The translations under genes and the position numbers were made by a program. Below, one piece after another: positions 42,994 to 53,810 of a stretch of DNA of 56,576 bases. The DNA is from Modicisalibacter muralis (GTDB taxonomy: Bacteria; Pseudomonadota; Gammaproteobacteria; Pseudomonadales; Halomonadaceae), in NCBI RefSeq assembly GCF_900102945.1, contig NZ_FNGI01000002.1, positions 482,970 through 539,545 on the forward strand, in the 5' to 3' direction. How positions within the stretch are numbered: the stretch's first letter is position 1; every line of letters begins with the position of its first letter. The notes below the pieces were generated by a model. That model was not told where the DNA came from. It saw nothing but the letters and a program-made list of their open reading frames with translations, and did not search any database.

Positions 42994-44451
42994 ATGCTCA
43001 AGGCTCTCGCCCGCCATCCGCGCGGGCTCGTCATTCTGCTGATCGGCCTGGCCCTGCTACTGGTGCCCGCCCCTCCCGCGACGCCGGATGACCCGCTGCT
43101 CGAGGATATCCGCGCACGCGACTTCATCCAGGTATTTACCCGCAACACGCCAACCACGTATTACCAGGGACGCCAGGGGCCGACCGGTTTCGAATTCGAG
43201 TTGGTCAAGCGCTTCGCCGAGCATCTGGGCGTGAGCCTGGCGCTGAATAGCGACGGCAACATCGAAGAGGTGTTGACGGCGGTGCGCAGCGGCGAGGCCG
43301 ATCTCGGCGCCGCCGCGCTGCCGCTGGACCCAACGCTGCCGGGCATCCGCTTCAGCCGCGAGATTCTCACCCTGCAACCGCTGGTGGTGTATAACCGCGA
43401 CTTGCCGCCGGTACGCGAAGCCGAGGATCTGCGTGATCTCGAGATCGGCGTGATTCGCGGCTCGGGGGCCAACCTGGTGCTGCGCGAGTTGCAGTCGCAG
43501 ATGCCCGAGCTGGGCTGGATGGAATCCGGCGATGTCGAAGTCGCCGATCTGCTGCAGATGGTCGAAGACGGCGAACTCGATGCCGCCGTGATCTACGAAC
43601 ACCAGTTCAAGCTCAACCGCCTGTTCTTCCCCGGCGTGGAAAACGGCTTTTTGCTTGGCGACCCACTGAGCCTGGCCTGGGCGCTACCCGCCGGGCAGGG
43701 CCTGGGATTGCTGCGCGAGGCCAATCGCTTTCTCGGCCAATTGCGCGCCGACGGCACCCTCGATGCGTTGATCGAACGCTACTTCGGCCATGACGACTAT
43801 CTCGAATACGTGGGCGCCAGGCTGTTCATCCGCCATGTGCATCAGCGCTTGCCGGCGTATGCGGACACCTTCAAGGAGGCCGCCCGCAATAGCGGCTTCG
43901 ATTGGAAACTGCTGGCCGCGCTGGGCTATCAGGAGTCGCACTGGGAGTCGCGTGCGACCTCGCCCACCGGCGTGCGCGGATTGATGATGCTGACCCTGCC
44001 TACCGCCGAGGAAGTCGGTGTCGAGAACCGCCTCGACCCCGAGCAGAGCATCCGCGGCGGCGCGCGCTACCTGCGCAGCGTGAAGGAGCGCCTACCGGAA
44101 GAGATCGTCGAGCCGGATCGCACCTACATGGCCATGGCGGCCTATAACGTCGGTCTGGGGCATCTGTTCGACGCGCAGCGCATCGTGGAAATGCGCGACG
44201 GCGACCCTTACAGTTGGTCCGATGTACGCGAGGCGCTGCCCCTGCTGCAAAAGCGCGAATGGTACTCCAAGGTGCGCCATGGCTATGCGCGCGGCGGCGA
44301 ACCGGTCATCTACGTGCGCAACATCCGTCGCTATTACGAGATTCTCAATTACGTCAAGCGCAGCCAGCAGCAGTTCTTCCAACTCAATCAGCGACCGCCG
44401 GACGATATCGACAACAGCCACCTGTTCGATATCGTGGCGCCGGTGCTTTAG
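42994..44451 (+). CDS. mltF: Membrane-bound lytic murein transglycosylase F
   Basis: Cleaves peptidoglycan to 1,6-anhydromuropeptides. The 485 residues have a signal/anchor helix (about 10-30), an ABC-type substrate-binding domain (about 35-265) that acts as regulatory module, and a C-terminal lytic transglycosylase domain with catalytic E314 in YQESHWES and the GVRGLMMLT and AYNVGLGH motifs. Domain order and length are those of MltF. The divergent purL-mltF arrangement is common in gammaproteobacteria. Confidence 0.95.
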   Translation: MLKALARHPRGLVILLIGLALLLVPAPPATPDDPLLEDIRARDFIQVFTRNTPTTYYQGRQGPTGFEFELVKRFAEHLGVSLALNSDGNIEEVLTAVRSGEADLGAAALPLDPTLPGIRFSREILTLQPLVVYNRDLPPVREAEDLRDLEIGVIRGSGANLVLRELQSQMPELGWMESGDVEVADLLQMVEDGELDAAVIYEHQFKLNRLFFPGVENGFLLGDPLSLAWALPAGQGLGLLREANRFLGQLRADGTLDALIERYFGHDDYLEYVGARLFIRHVHQRLPAYADTFKEAARNSGFDWKLLAALGYQESHWESRATSPTGVRGLMMLTLPTAEEVGVENRLDPEQSIRGGARYLRSVKERLPEEIVEPDRTYMAMAAYNVGLGHLFDAQRIVEMRDGDPYSWSDVREALPLLQKREWYSKVRHGYARGGEPVIYVRNIRRYYEILNYVKRSQQQFFQLNQRPPDDIDNSHLFDIVAPVL

Positions 44452-44466
44452 GCAGACGTCACCGAA

Positions 44467-45813
<1,347 letters not shown>

Positions 45814-45841
45814 TTAGCAAAAGCGCGGGGCAGTTCGGTTC

Positions 45842-46465
45842 TCAGGCGTCTATCGATCCAATGCAGAGCAGCGCAATGGGCTCGATATCCGCGCGCACGT
45901 TCACTGCGGCCTTGACCCGCTCATCATCGAAACCCGCGGCCAGGACGAACCCCATGCCCAGCGCCGTCGCACTCAGGTGCACGTTTTCGGCCAGCGCGCC
46001 CGCTTCGAGGTAGACGTAGCGTTCGCCACGCCTGCCCGCCGGCGGCTGCGAGTGAAAATGCTCGCGCATGGCCTTGAAGTCGCCGGCAACGACAATGACG
46101 ACGGCCGCGTTTCTTACCCAGGGCTGCTCTCCTAGCGCCGCCTCGTAAAGCGACTCCCTGGCATCGAGGCTCGAGATCGGCTCAAGCGCGTGACCGTTCG
46201 ACTCATAGCGGTACAGCCCCACTGGGAGATCCACGACACGCCCAACCGCCACATAGAGCGCTAGCGGGTATTGGGCGCCTGCCGATGGCGCCGTGCGCAG
46301 CCCGGCACCTCCGGTAGCGCCCTGCGCCGCCCAGAGCAAGCGGTCGAGATCGTCCATGTGTATCGGCTGGCGGTCGAACTCACGGCATGTGCGACGCGCC
46401 CCGATAGTCTCGTCCAATGGCAACGACAACCGTACATCACATTCTTTCGGAAAGGTTATCGTCAT
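45842..46465 (-). CDS. SagB/ThcOx-like nitroreductase family protein
   Basis: FMN-dependent oxidoreductase of the nitroreductase superfamily, SagB-type subgroup. The 207 residues show the N-terminal RRTCREFDRQPI motif with FMN-binding Arg residues, LLWAAQGATG, APSAGAQYPLALYV, and the C-terminal GALAENVHLSATALGMGFVLA helix. In ribosomal-peptide clusters SagB oxidises azolines to azoles, but no cyclodehydratase or precursor gene is nearby, so this is probably a stand-alone reductase of unknown substrate. Confidence 0.85.
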   Translation of the reverse strand: MTITFPKECDVRLSLPLDETIGARRTCREFDRQPIHMDDLDRLLWAAQGATGGAGLRTAPSAGAQYPLALYVAVGRVVDLPVGLYRYESNGHALEPISSLDARESLYEAALGEQPWVRNAAVVIVVAGDFKAMREHFHSQPPAGRRGERYVYLEAGALAENVHLSATALGMGFVLAAGFDDERVKAAVNVRADIEPIALLCIGSIDA

Positions 46466-46550
46466 TCATCGGCTCCAGAATGCGTAAAGGCGAGCTTCGA
46501 TTCCCACCCAATGCCGGCTCCGACCAACCGGGCGTGAGACGCACGAATCA

Positions 46551-46898
46551 TCAACGCCAATTCCCTTCTTCGCTGATCAGAACTTCGGTCTCGTTTCGCA
46601 CCACTTCCAGCTTGCCGTCCTGCGTGACGACGTAGGTGACATTACCATTCTTGAACCGGTAACCGAGAAAGCGGCAAGGGGTCACGCCATCCGCGCACAA
46701 CGTGTGCCAGGTCGCTCCCCGCAAGGTAATGGCGTTACCTGATATTCTGCTTTTCCCGGTATACGTGACGTCATCGCAGGTCACATTTCCCTCGGCGCAA
46801 TGTCTCTCGATAGTAACGGTATAATGCGGAGTAACGAGCGTCGCCGCCACGGCGGGAAGGCTCATGATTGACGCTAGGAACAATACGATGACTCGCAC
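46551..46898 (-). CDS. Small secreted protein of unknown function
   Basis: 115-residue product with a GTG start (TAGGAG 7 bases upstream), a signal peptide cleaved near AVA-AT, and a beta-rich mature part with four cysteines (HCAEGNVTCDD, LCADGVTPCRF) likely to form two disulfides. No family recognised. Lower GC than neighbours. Stands 85 bases downstream of nothing on its strand except the nitroreductase promoter, so probably monocistronic. Confidence 0.65.
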   Translation of the reverse strand: MRVIVLFLASIMSLPAVAATLVTPHYTVTIERHCAEGNVTCDDVTYTGKSRISGNAITLRGATWHTLCADGVTPCRFLGYRFKNGNVTYVVTQDGKLEVVRNETEVLISEEGNWR

Positions 46899-47098
46899 GA
46901 TTGTCTCCTAAAAGTATTGCCGCGTGAGTGTTCACATGAGTTTACGCACAAATGCCCAATCGCAGCCTGGCACATTTTCTAGTGCGGTAAGACGAAGTCC
47001 GCCGGCACCGGCACCTCTATAAGAGCCACTATAATAAGTGTTGCCGAGCTGGCCTAGATTACCAAGCATGTGGATAGCATGACGAATCGGAGCCGACC

Positions 47099-47677
47099 AT
47101 GATCGATCACTACCGCCGCCAGGCCTATTGCAACCTCTGGTCCAATCACCGGCTGCTCGGCGCCTGCGCCGGACTCTCGCAAAACGAGTTCATGGCAGAG
47201 CGCACCAGCTTCTTCCCCTCAATCTGGCAGACACTCAACCACATCCATATCGTCGATGCCTTCTATATCGACGCCCTGGAAGGCGGCACGCTCGGTCTCG
47301 CCGCCTTCGATGACGAAACGCCGTACGACTCGGTCACGGGCCTGCTTCCCGCACAGCGCAAGCTGGACCGGCGGCTGCTTCAATTCTGCGAAGCGCTCGA
47401 TCCCGCAAGGCTCGGCACCGGGGTAATACTTCAACGCACGGATCGACAGCAGAACGAGCCGGCCCATCGCGTGCTATCGCATCTGTTCGTTCACCAGACC
47501 CACCACCGTGGGCAGGTGCATGCGATGCTTGCGGGTACCACCGTAGCACCACCACAGCTCGACGAGTTCTGGCTGGTCGACGAGTCGTCGCTGCGGCGTG
47601 ATGAATTCGAGTCGCTGGGCATTAGCGAACGGCAGGTCTGGTACGCCGACGAGCCAACGGATTCCTCGGCCTTGTAG
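47099..47677 (+). CDS. DinB-family metalloenzyme-like protein
   Basis: 192-residue four-helix bundle of the DinB/YfiT type. Putative metal-binding histidines are H50 (TLNHIHIVD region) and those in LFVHQTHHRGQVHAML, the classic DinB motif. Members include thiol-dependent S-transferases, but many are uncharacterised. The 3' end runs into a truncated convergent DUF4385 gene, but the DinB protein itself appears complete. Confidence 0.85.
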   Translation: MIDHYRRQAYCNLWSNHRLLGACAGLSQNEFMAERTSFFPSIWQTLNHIHIVDAFYIDALEGGTLGLAAFDDETPYDSVTGLLPAQRKLDRRLLQFCEALDPARLGTGVILQRTDRQQNEPAHRVLSHLFVHQTHHRGQVHAMLAGTTVAPPQLDEFWLVDESSLRRDEFESLGISERQVWYADEPTDSSAL

Positions 47678-47868
47678 CCTCCGAACATGGCATAGAGCGT
47701 ATCGGCGGATTTTCGCGCTGCTTCAGGCGTCTTGAAGCTCCAGTGCGGCAGTAACTCACTCTTGTAGGGCTCGACCTTGAGCACGCCCTGCTCGCCGCGG
47801 CCGATGCGATAACGCTCCGGATGACGGCGATAATCGGTCATCTCATCATGTAGCGTATCTCCGCTCAC
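47491..47868 (-). pseudogene. Truncated DUF4385 gene overlapping the DinB gene
   Basis: The first ~69 residues (47662-47868) match the DUF4385 start: DYRRHPERYRIGRGEQGVLK, EPYKSELLPHWSFKTPEAA. Full-length members continue with a conserved C-terminal half of about 70 residues. Here the frame instead runs antisense through the end of the DinB gene with low-complexity Ser residues. The likeliest reading is a deletion that joined the two genes, leaving a broken DUF4385. An annotated 125-residue protein is also possible if the short form is functional. Confidence 0.55.
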
Positions 47869-47988
47869 CGGGCCTCCTTACTGACTTGCCTTGGCCATCA
47901 ATGCACCTTCAATGAAGATAAGCCCCTCAACGCGACTCACGCTGCCATTGCCGATTCATTCATGAAACCAGTTCACTGGCCTCCATGT

Positions 47989-48723
47989 TCACTCATCATT
48001 GTCGATACAACGGAACGATGACGCCGACGAAAAGTTGGTTGCGTTGAAGCGCTGCACCATTTTTCTTAACTGCCGACGCTGCCTCCTCGATGCCAGGCGC
48101 TGGGTATCCCATGTAGCAGGAATCAAGGCATAGCTGTGATCGTTGTCCTCAAGATTGAAGCCGCGCTCGGCGCCGACCGGCATGTCCTCGGGACCATAAA
48201 TCGTGATGAGGCGAATGGTCAGGCGATAAAACTTTAGGTCACCCGCGGGGCGATACCCAACCATCTCGATGCCTTCGTCGCGAGCCAGACGCTTGATGAC
48301 ATCGCTGAAACTGCCGATATGCAAGAAGTCGCCAGATTCCAACGGGCCTTGTCGGGTATTTTCGTCCACTCGGCCGGGATTTAGGGTTCTGCGCTCTCTA
48401 CGCTCCTCGGGTTCACCCTCGCCCTCCTCGTCGCCTTCTTCATATTCCTGTTCGAAATCGGTCACGTCCATGGTAATGGTGCCGCGCGAGGTTTCGAGTT
48501 CGGCGATGATGTATTCGACAAAGATCGACTCGGCGCTCATGTTGCTGATGATGCACAGGGCATCGATATCTTTCCTCTTGCCACGGTTGATGATGATTCG
48601 CGGACGGCGCTGACGGCGAAAGCCCAAGTACAATAACTGGGCGTAAACCAACCAGATGATCAAGGTGCCGATGCTGGTGAAGACGCTAAGCACATCCTTG
48701 TGTTGAGAAATCCACTCGAACAT
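47989..48723 (-). CDS. Hypothetical single-span membrane protein
   Basis: 244-residue protein with one membrane helix (about 13-36), a basic RRQRRPR stop-transfer, then a soluble domain of alternating strands. A very acidic insert lies near the middle (YEEGDEEGEGEPEER) and a basic C-terminal helix follows (RLASRRQRRQLRKM). No recognised family. The topology and single-helix anchor suggest an inner-membrane protein with a cytoplasmic domain. Lone gene; an AT-rich gap lies upstream. Confidence 0.65.
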   Translation of the reverse strand: MFEWISQHKDVLSVFTSIGTLIIWLVYAQLLYLGFRRQRRPRIIINRGKRKDIDALCIISNMSAESIFVEYIIAELETSRGTITMDVTDFEQEYEEGDEEGEGEPEERRERRTLNPGRVDENTRQGPLESGDFLHIGSFSDVIKRLARDEGIEMVGYRPAGDLKFYRLTIRLITIYGPEDMPVGAERGFNLEDNDHSYALIPATWDTQRLASRRQRRQLRKMVQRFNATNFSSASSFRCIDNDE

Positions 48724-49129
48724 AAATTTTCCTTTTTACGTTGCTCAGTACGCTATTGCGAAGATGGCTACCGAAGCACGCCACTCCTTGCGGCGATGCC
48801 CCGAGTATCGCGAGAGTCTAGTCGTCTCACGATACGATTCTCTATCCTGTAGCAATTGCAGAAGAAATCAGCGTGAAAGCAGCGCCACCATGGCGCCTGC
48901 ACGACGCCGACGTGTGAACCACGGATGGGATAATCGTGCTGCAAGAGGAAAAATGCCGCGTATCCAAAAAGAGACGCTTTAAGTTGTTGATTTAAATAAA
49001 AACAAAAAAATGCCGCCAATAAACGTTGCCATATGGAGACATTTTCCTACCGATAATCCGGATTTTTACTATGCCCGTCAGTGGCTCTCAACCAGGAGTT
49101 GTTTTAAACATATGATATTTATGAATTTT

Positions 49130-49322
49130 TAAAAAAATGGCACAGCGTTCGCAATATCTAGGATGTAATGGCACGGCTTTCGAGCCAAGGATAGTGTCAC
49201 TAGGGAAAGGATTCCCCGGCACGGACGCCCTCGAATTTGTAGCACGTCGTCATGAAGACGACCTGTTGAATGCATCACCAGTTCCCTGCGTACCTTGGAC
49301 CGCTCATGCGGTCCATTTTTTT
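49130..49322 (+). ncRNA. Possible small RNA ending in a strong terminator
   Basis: About 190 bases follow an AT-rich promoter-like stretch (TTGTTT then TATGAA around 49099-49126) and end in a strong intrinsic terminator. Before it lies a perfect hairpin GTCGTC-ATGAA-GACGAC (about 49247-49263). The two hairpins with no credible gene suggest an independent small RNA. The exact 5' end is a guess and no known family is recognised. Confidence 0.3.
49297..49322 (+). terminator. Strong intrinsic terminator in the gene-poor region
   Basis: GGACCGC-TCAT-GCGGTCC is a perfect 7-bp stem with a 4-base loop followed by A and a run of seven T on the plus strand. No protein gene ends nearby, which is why a small RNA is suspected upstream. 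Confidence 0.85.
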
Positions 49323-49663
49323 GCGCCCTACTCTAGAATCCTGAATCAGATGGTCAGCGAACCGCTGGTCATTGACGTCGATTAAGCCATAAGGCTTATA
49401 CAGTTGATTTTGCAGGTCTTTAGTGTCTGGTCCTAAAGCGTGATTTTAGGGGTTTTCTTAACACAAGTTAACATATGACGTGCCGAATAGGCTTATCCTG
49501 CCATAGCGGGGTAGCGGGAGCGACGTGACTATCGACCGACGCTTGCGCGGCGGTTCGATCGCGGCAGGGATACGCGACACACTGACATGGACGCCGCGCT
49601 CCACTACCACCGCACCACCTTATTCTCTATTCGCGCCCGCGTTCGTCCTGTCTTGAAATCGCC

Positions 49664-49693
49664 AGAACGAAAAGCACCCCACGAGGGGGGCGC
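49664..49693 (-). terminator. Intrinsic terminator of ilvE
   Basis: On the minus strand GCGCCCC-CCTCGT-GGGGTGC forms a 7-bp stem (one G-T pair), followed by TTTTCGTTCT. It starts 37 bases after the ilvE stop. Confidence 0.85.
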
Positions 49694-49729
49694 TCTACGT
49701 AACGTATTGCTAGTTTCGGCGTCGGCACA

Positions 49730-50653
49730 TTACGCGACTGGCGACAGCCACTCGGCATCGAGAGTCTGCTTGCCACCCACCACATCGAAGTACATCGACT
49801 GGATCCGCTCGGTGACCGGGCCACGGCGCCCCTCGCCGATGGTCCGGCCATCGAGTTCGCGAACCGGCAACACTTCGGCGGCGGTACCGGTAAAGAACAC
49901 CTCGTCGGCGATATACATCTCATCGCGGGTGATCTGCTTCTCGACCAGTTCGTAACCGAAATGCCGGGCCATGTGGAAAACGGTGTTACGGGTGATGCCG
50001 TTCAGGCAGGCAGTCAGCGACGGCGTGTAGATGACGTCGTTCTTGACCACGAAGACATTCTCACCGGTACCTTCGGCGACATAACCTTGCGGGTCGAGCA
50101 TCAACGCCTCGTCATAACCGCCACGCTGTGCCTCGGCGAGTGCCATCATCGAGTTGATGTATTGACCGTTGGCCTTGGCGCGGGTCACCGAGATATTGAC
50201 GTGGTGGCGAGTGAACGACGATGTCTGCACCTTGATGCCCAGCTCGCGAGCCTCCGGCGACATGTACGATGGCCACTCCCAGGCGGCGACGATAACGTGC
50301 GTTTTCAGGTTGTCGGCACGCAACCCCATGCCTTCCGAGCCGAAAAACACCATCGGCCGCAGATAGGCCTCCTTCAGATTGTTCTCGCGAACCGCCGCGC
50401 GCTGCGCTTCGTTGATCTCGGCCTTGCTGAACGGCATCTCCATGCCGAGGATCTTCGCCGAATCGAACAGCCGGTCGGTGTGTTCCTTCAAACGGAAGAT
50501 CGCGGTGCCCTTCTCGGTGGCATAGGCACGTACGCCCTCGAAACAGCCCATGCCGTAGTGCAGGGTGTGGGTCAGTACGTGGACATTGGCATCGCGCCAG
50601 GGAACCAGTTCGCCATCGAACCAGATAAGACCGTCTCGGTCGGCCATCGACAT
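49730..50653 (-). CDS. ilvE: Branched-chain amino acid aminotransferase
   Basis: PLP-dependent class IV aminotransferase for the last step of leucine, isoleucine and valine synthesis. The 307 residues contain HYGMGCFEGVRAY, the PLP-binding K160 (SVTRAKANGQYINS), EALMLDPQGYVAEGTGENVF, and GITRNTVF for phosphate contact. Normal length. It lies 110 bases downstream of glnE on the same strand and ends at its own terminator. Confidence 0.96.
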   Translation of the reverse strand: MSMADRDGLIWFDGELVPWRDANVHVLTHTLHYGMGCFEGVRAYATEKGTAIFRLKEHTDRLFDSAKILGMEMPFSKAEINEAQRAAVRENNLKEAYLRPMVFFGSEGMGLRADNLKTHVIVAAWEWPSYMSPEARELGIKVQTSSFTRHHVNISVTRAKANGQYINSMMALAEAQRGGYDEALMLDPQGYVAEGTGENVFVVKNDVIYTPSLTACLNGITRNTVFHMARHFGYELVEKQITRDEMYIADEVFFTGTAAEVLPVRELDGRTIGEGRRGPVTERIQSMYFDVVGGKQTLDAEWLSPVA

Positions 50654-50763
50654 AGTGATCTTCCTTCGTCTCTCAACGTGTTGCTGTCATTGATTACCGA
50701 CAGCGCAAAGCGCCAGCGGAATTACGGTAAGCCTTGGTCCTCACGGCGAGCCGAAGATACCGG

Positions 50764-53700
50764 TCAGGCATCATCGGTGGGCTCCAGCCAGCGCTGCCAC
50801 AGTTCGGTAACGGCCTGGCGGTGCTCGTGGTAATCGGCCTCGTCCACACGCCCGCCGGTCTTGGTCAGCGCGTTGCGGTGCGAAGCGTCGCGATAGGCCA
50901 GGTAGGCGTCGCGAAGACGTCGAGCATCGTCGGCCGGTAGGCAGCCACTCGACTCCAAGGTCTCCAGAATACGAATATTGTCGCTCCAGGCCAATAGATC
51001 GGGCGTTTCAAATCCCATCGATAGCACCGCGTATTGGCATAGGAACTCGATATCGACCATGCCGCCGGCATCGTGCTTGAGGTCGAACTGGCCCTCCTGG
51101 CGTGCCGTGGCGCTGCTGCCCAGGTGCTCGCGCATCTTGTGGCGCATCTTGACCACCTCGGCGCGCAGCGCCTCGCGATCACGCTCGCGGGCAAGAGTCT
51201 CTCGGCGCACCGCGTCGAAACGTTCACCCAGCGCCTGGCTGCCGGCCACCACCCGCGCGCGCACCAGCGCCTGATGCTCCCAGGTCCAGGCCTGGTTGCG
51301 CTGGTAATCGGCGAAGGCATCGAGGCTGGCGACCAGCAGCCCGGAATTGCCCGACGGGCGCAGGCGCATGTCGACCTCGTAGAGCGCGCCGGCCGGGGTG
51401 ATCGCGGTCAATAGATGAATGATGCGCTGGCCCAGGCGGGTGAAGAACACCGCATTGTCGATGACACGCTTGCCGTCGGTGGTGCCTCGCGACGCCGCAT
51501 CGTGGATGAACACCAGGTCGAGATCCGAGGCGTAACCCAATTCGATGCCGCCCAGCTTGCCGTAGCCGACGATCAGGAAATCGCCTGTTGGCTCATTGCC
51601 GCCGGCCCCCTCGCGACGCTGTGGACGGCCATGCTTGCGCACCAGGTGCTTCCAGGCCATCGCCTGCACCTGTTCGAGCACCACCTCGGCAATGAAGGTC
51701 AGGTAGTCGCTGACCTTCATCAGCGTACGCGCGCCGGCAATGTCGGAAGCCGCCACGTGCAGCACCTGGGCATGCTTGAAGATACGCAACGCCTCGAGCT
51801 GGGATTCCTCGTCGTCTTCGGGGATACGTCCCAGCGCCTGGCGCAACTCATCGACCAAGCGCGACTTGTCGGCCGGCGAATATAAGGTTGCCGGGGTCAG
51901 CAGTTCATCGAGCAGCACCGGATGGCGGGCGATCTGCTCGGCTATCCAGGGGCTTGCCGCGCACAGCGTCATCAGATGGCCCAGCGCATCGGGGTTCTCG
52001 CGCAGCAAGGCCAGATAGGCGGTGCGCCGCAATACCGCCTCGATCAGCGGCAGCACCCGTTCGAGCACGCTATCCGGCGAGCGGCTCTCGGCCACTGCGG
52101 CCAATAACAGCGGCATCAGCGCATCGAGGCGCTCGAAGCCGATGCGTTGCATGCCCTGCACCTGGCGCGACTGACGCAGCGTCGACAGGCGCCGCGCGGC
52201 GGTTTCGGGGTCGTCGAATCCGGCGCTATCGAGCAATTCCTGGGGCTCGTCGTCGGCCAGATCGCCGCGCCACAGCGCCCGCCATTCATCGAGGGGTATC
52301 GGGTTTTCTTCCACTGGATCGCCTCCTTCGTCATCGTCGGCGGCGATTGGCGTATCGGCTTCCTCTTCGGGGTCGGCGATCACCGCGTCGAAATGCCCAC
52401 GAATGCGTTCGCGCACCGCGGCCAGCGTATCCGTCAGTGCCGTCCAATCGCTGAAATGCTGGGGCTGCCGACTCATCGCCAGCGCCACCCGCGTGCGATC
52501 CAGCTCGTCCTCGGGCAGGGTCTGGGTCTGGCGATCCTCCAATGCCTGCAAGGCATGCTCGAGATCGCGCAGGAAGACATAATCGGTCCCGAGTTCGTCG
52601 ACCACCGGCTGCGGCAGCAGTTCGAGTGCCGGCAGATGCTTCAGCGCCATCTTCAGCGACGAGACCTGCAATTCGGTATCGCGGCCGCCACGAATCAACT
52701 GCAGCGCCTGGACCACGAATTCCACCTCGCGGATGCCGCCATGGCCGAGCTTGATATTGTCGGCCATGCCCTTGCGGCGCACCTCGCGATTGATCAGCGA
52801 CTTCATCTCGCGCAGCGATTCGATCGCACCGAAGTCCAGATACTTGCGATAAACGAAGGGCCGCAGGCTGGCCAGCAGTTCGTCGCCGGCGTCGAGATCG
52901 CCGGCGACCGGCCTGGCCTTGAGCAGCGCGTAGCGCTCCCATTCGCGGCCCTGATCCTGATAATAACTGGCCAGCATATTGAAGCTGCCGACCAGCGGCC
53001 CGCCATCACCCAGCGGGCGCAGACGCATATCGACACGAAACGCGAAGCCGTCGGCGGTGATCGCGTCCAGCGCGCCGATCAGCTTCTGGCCGAGACGCGT
53101 GAAATACTCCTGATGATCGTATTCACGCTTGCCACCCTGGGTGCAGCCCTTCTCGGGAAATGCAAAGATCAGGTCGATATCCGACGACAGGTTGAGTTCG
53201 CCGGCACCCAGCTTGCCCATGCCGAGCACCACCAGGCGCTGCTCGCTGCCATCCTCGCGCGGCGCGGGCGTGCCCCAGCGCGGCGCGAAGTGTGTCTCCA
53301 GCCAACCGAGCGCGCCTTCCAGGCAGGTTTCGGCCAGTCGCGAAACGCTGGTGGCGGTGTCCCACATGTTGCACTCCGCTGGCCGGGCGAGGTCGCGCCA
53401 GACGATGCCCAGCATGCGTGCGCGGCGAAAACGCCGGATCGCCGCGTGCATCTGCGCCTCGTCCTCGGCGTCGTCGAGCGCATCACCCAGCATTTGTTCC
53501 AGGGTATCGACGTCAAGCGGCGCATCCAGTTCGCCGTCGGCGTCCAGGCTGCACAACCAGGCGGGATAGCGCACCAGCGTCTCGGCGGCGAAGCTGGAGA
53601 TAACCAGCACCCGCGCCAACTGCTCGCGACGCGCCTCCGGCAGCGCCATCCAGCACTCGCTGGGCAAGTCGGCCTGCTGATGCTCGGCGAGGTTATCGGC

Positions 53701-53802
53701 CTGGGCCAGCGCCTCGCGCAGCCGCTCCTCCACCCGGCGCAGCGACGCATGCAGCGATTCGGGAATGTTCGTCGGCGGCAGAAAGGCGTCGGGCAGGGGC
53801 AT
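50764..53802 (-). CDS. glnE: Glutamine synthetase adenylyltransferase/deadenylase
   Basis: Bifunctional enzyme that adenylylates and deadenylylates glutamine synthetase in response to nitrogen status. The protein of 1012 residues has two nucleotidyltransferase domains with motifs GMGKLGAGELNLSSDIDLIF and GYGKLGGIELGYASDLDLVF, each followed by a helical domain (regions with GDGGPLVGSF and PSGNSGLLV). Slightly longer than E. coli GlnE (946) because of an acidic linker near the middle (PEEEADTPIAADDDEGGD). I start at ATG 53802 (MPLPDAF); the frame is open to 53841. Confidence 0.95.
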   Translation of the reverse strand: MPLPDAFLPPTNIPESLHASLRRVEERLREALAQADNLAEHQQADLPSECWMALPEARREQLARVLVISSFAAETLVRYPAWLCSLDADGELDAPLDVDTLEQMLGDALDDAEDEAQMHAAIRRFRRARMLGIVWRDLARPAECNMWDTATSVSRLAETCLEGALGWLETHFAPRWGTPAPREDGSEQRLVVLGMGKLGAGELNLSSDIDLIFAFPEKGCTQGGKREYDHQEYFTRLGQKLIGALDAITADGFAFRVDMRLRPLGDGGPLVGSFNMLASYYQDQGREWERYALLKARPVAGDLDAGDELLASLRPFVYRKYLDFGAIESLREMKSLINREVRRKGMADNIKLGHGGIREVEFVVQALQLIRGGRDTELQVSSLKMALKHLPALELLPQPVVDELGTDYVFLRDLEHALQALEDRQTQTLPEDELDRTRVALAMSRQPQHFSDWTALTDTLAAVRERIRGHFDAVIADPEEEADTPIAADDDEGGDPVEENPIPLDEWRALWRGDLADDEPQELLDSAGFDDPETAARRLSTLRQSRQVQGMQRIGFERLDALMPLLLAAVAESRSPDSVLERVLPLIEAVLRRTAYLALLRENPDALGHLMTLCAASPWIAEQIARHPVLLDELLTPATLYSPADKSRLVDELRQALGRIPEDDEESQLEALRIFKHAQVLHVAASDIAGARTLMKVSDYLTFIAEVVLEQVQAMAWKHLVRKHGRPQRREGAGGNEPTGDFLIVGYGKLGGIELGYASDLDLVFIHDAASRGTTDGKRVIDNAVFFTRLGQRIIHLLTAITPAGALYEVDMRLRPSGNSGLLVASLDAFADYQRNQAWTWEHQALVRARVVAGSQALGERFDAVRRETLARERDREALRAEVVKMRHKMREHLGSSATARQEGQFDLKHDAGGMVDIEFLCQYAVLSMGFETPDLLAWSDNIRILETLESSGCLPADDARRLRDAYLAYRDASHRNALTKTGGRVDEADYHEHRQAVTELWQRWLEPTDDA

Positions 53803-53810
53803 TGGGAATC

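Larger units (their letters stand above)
48727..49663. other. Gene-poor region of about 0.9 kb
   Basis: No convincing protein gene: the open frames here are short, lack ribosome sites and are rich in unusual residues. The first 250 bases look like decayed coding DNA; 48980-49140 is strongly AT-rich with promoter-like hexamers; 49140-49322 leads to a strong terminator; 49458-49471 is a TTAAC-ACAA-GTTAA palindrome. The remainder is high-GC sequence without visible function. Confidence 0.6.

Noticed and set aside
45842-46465. A ribosomal-peptide (azole) biosynthetic cluster
   Set aside because: Only the SagB-like gene is present; no YcaO, precursor or transporter genes around it.
48768-49019. 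An 83-codon minus-strand open frame
   Set aside because: No ribosome site, unusual composition, no similarity; treated as non-coding.
49137-49385. An 82-codon plus-strand open frame in the gene-poor region
   Set aside because: No ribosome site, no family resemblance, and it runs straight through a strong terminator hairpin.
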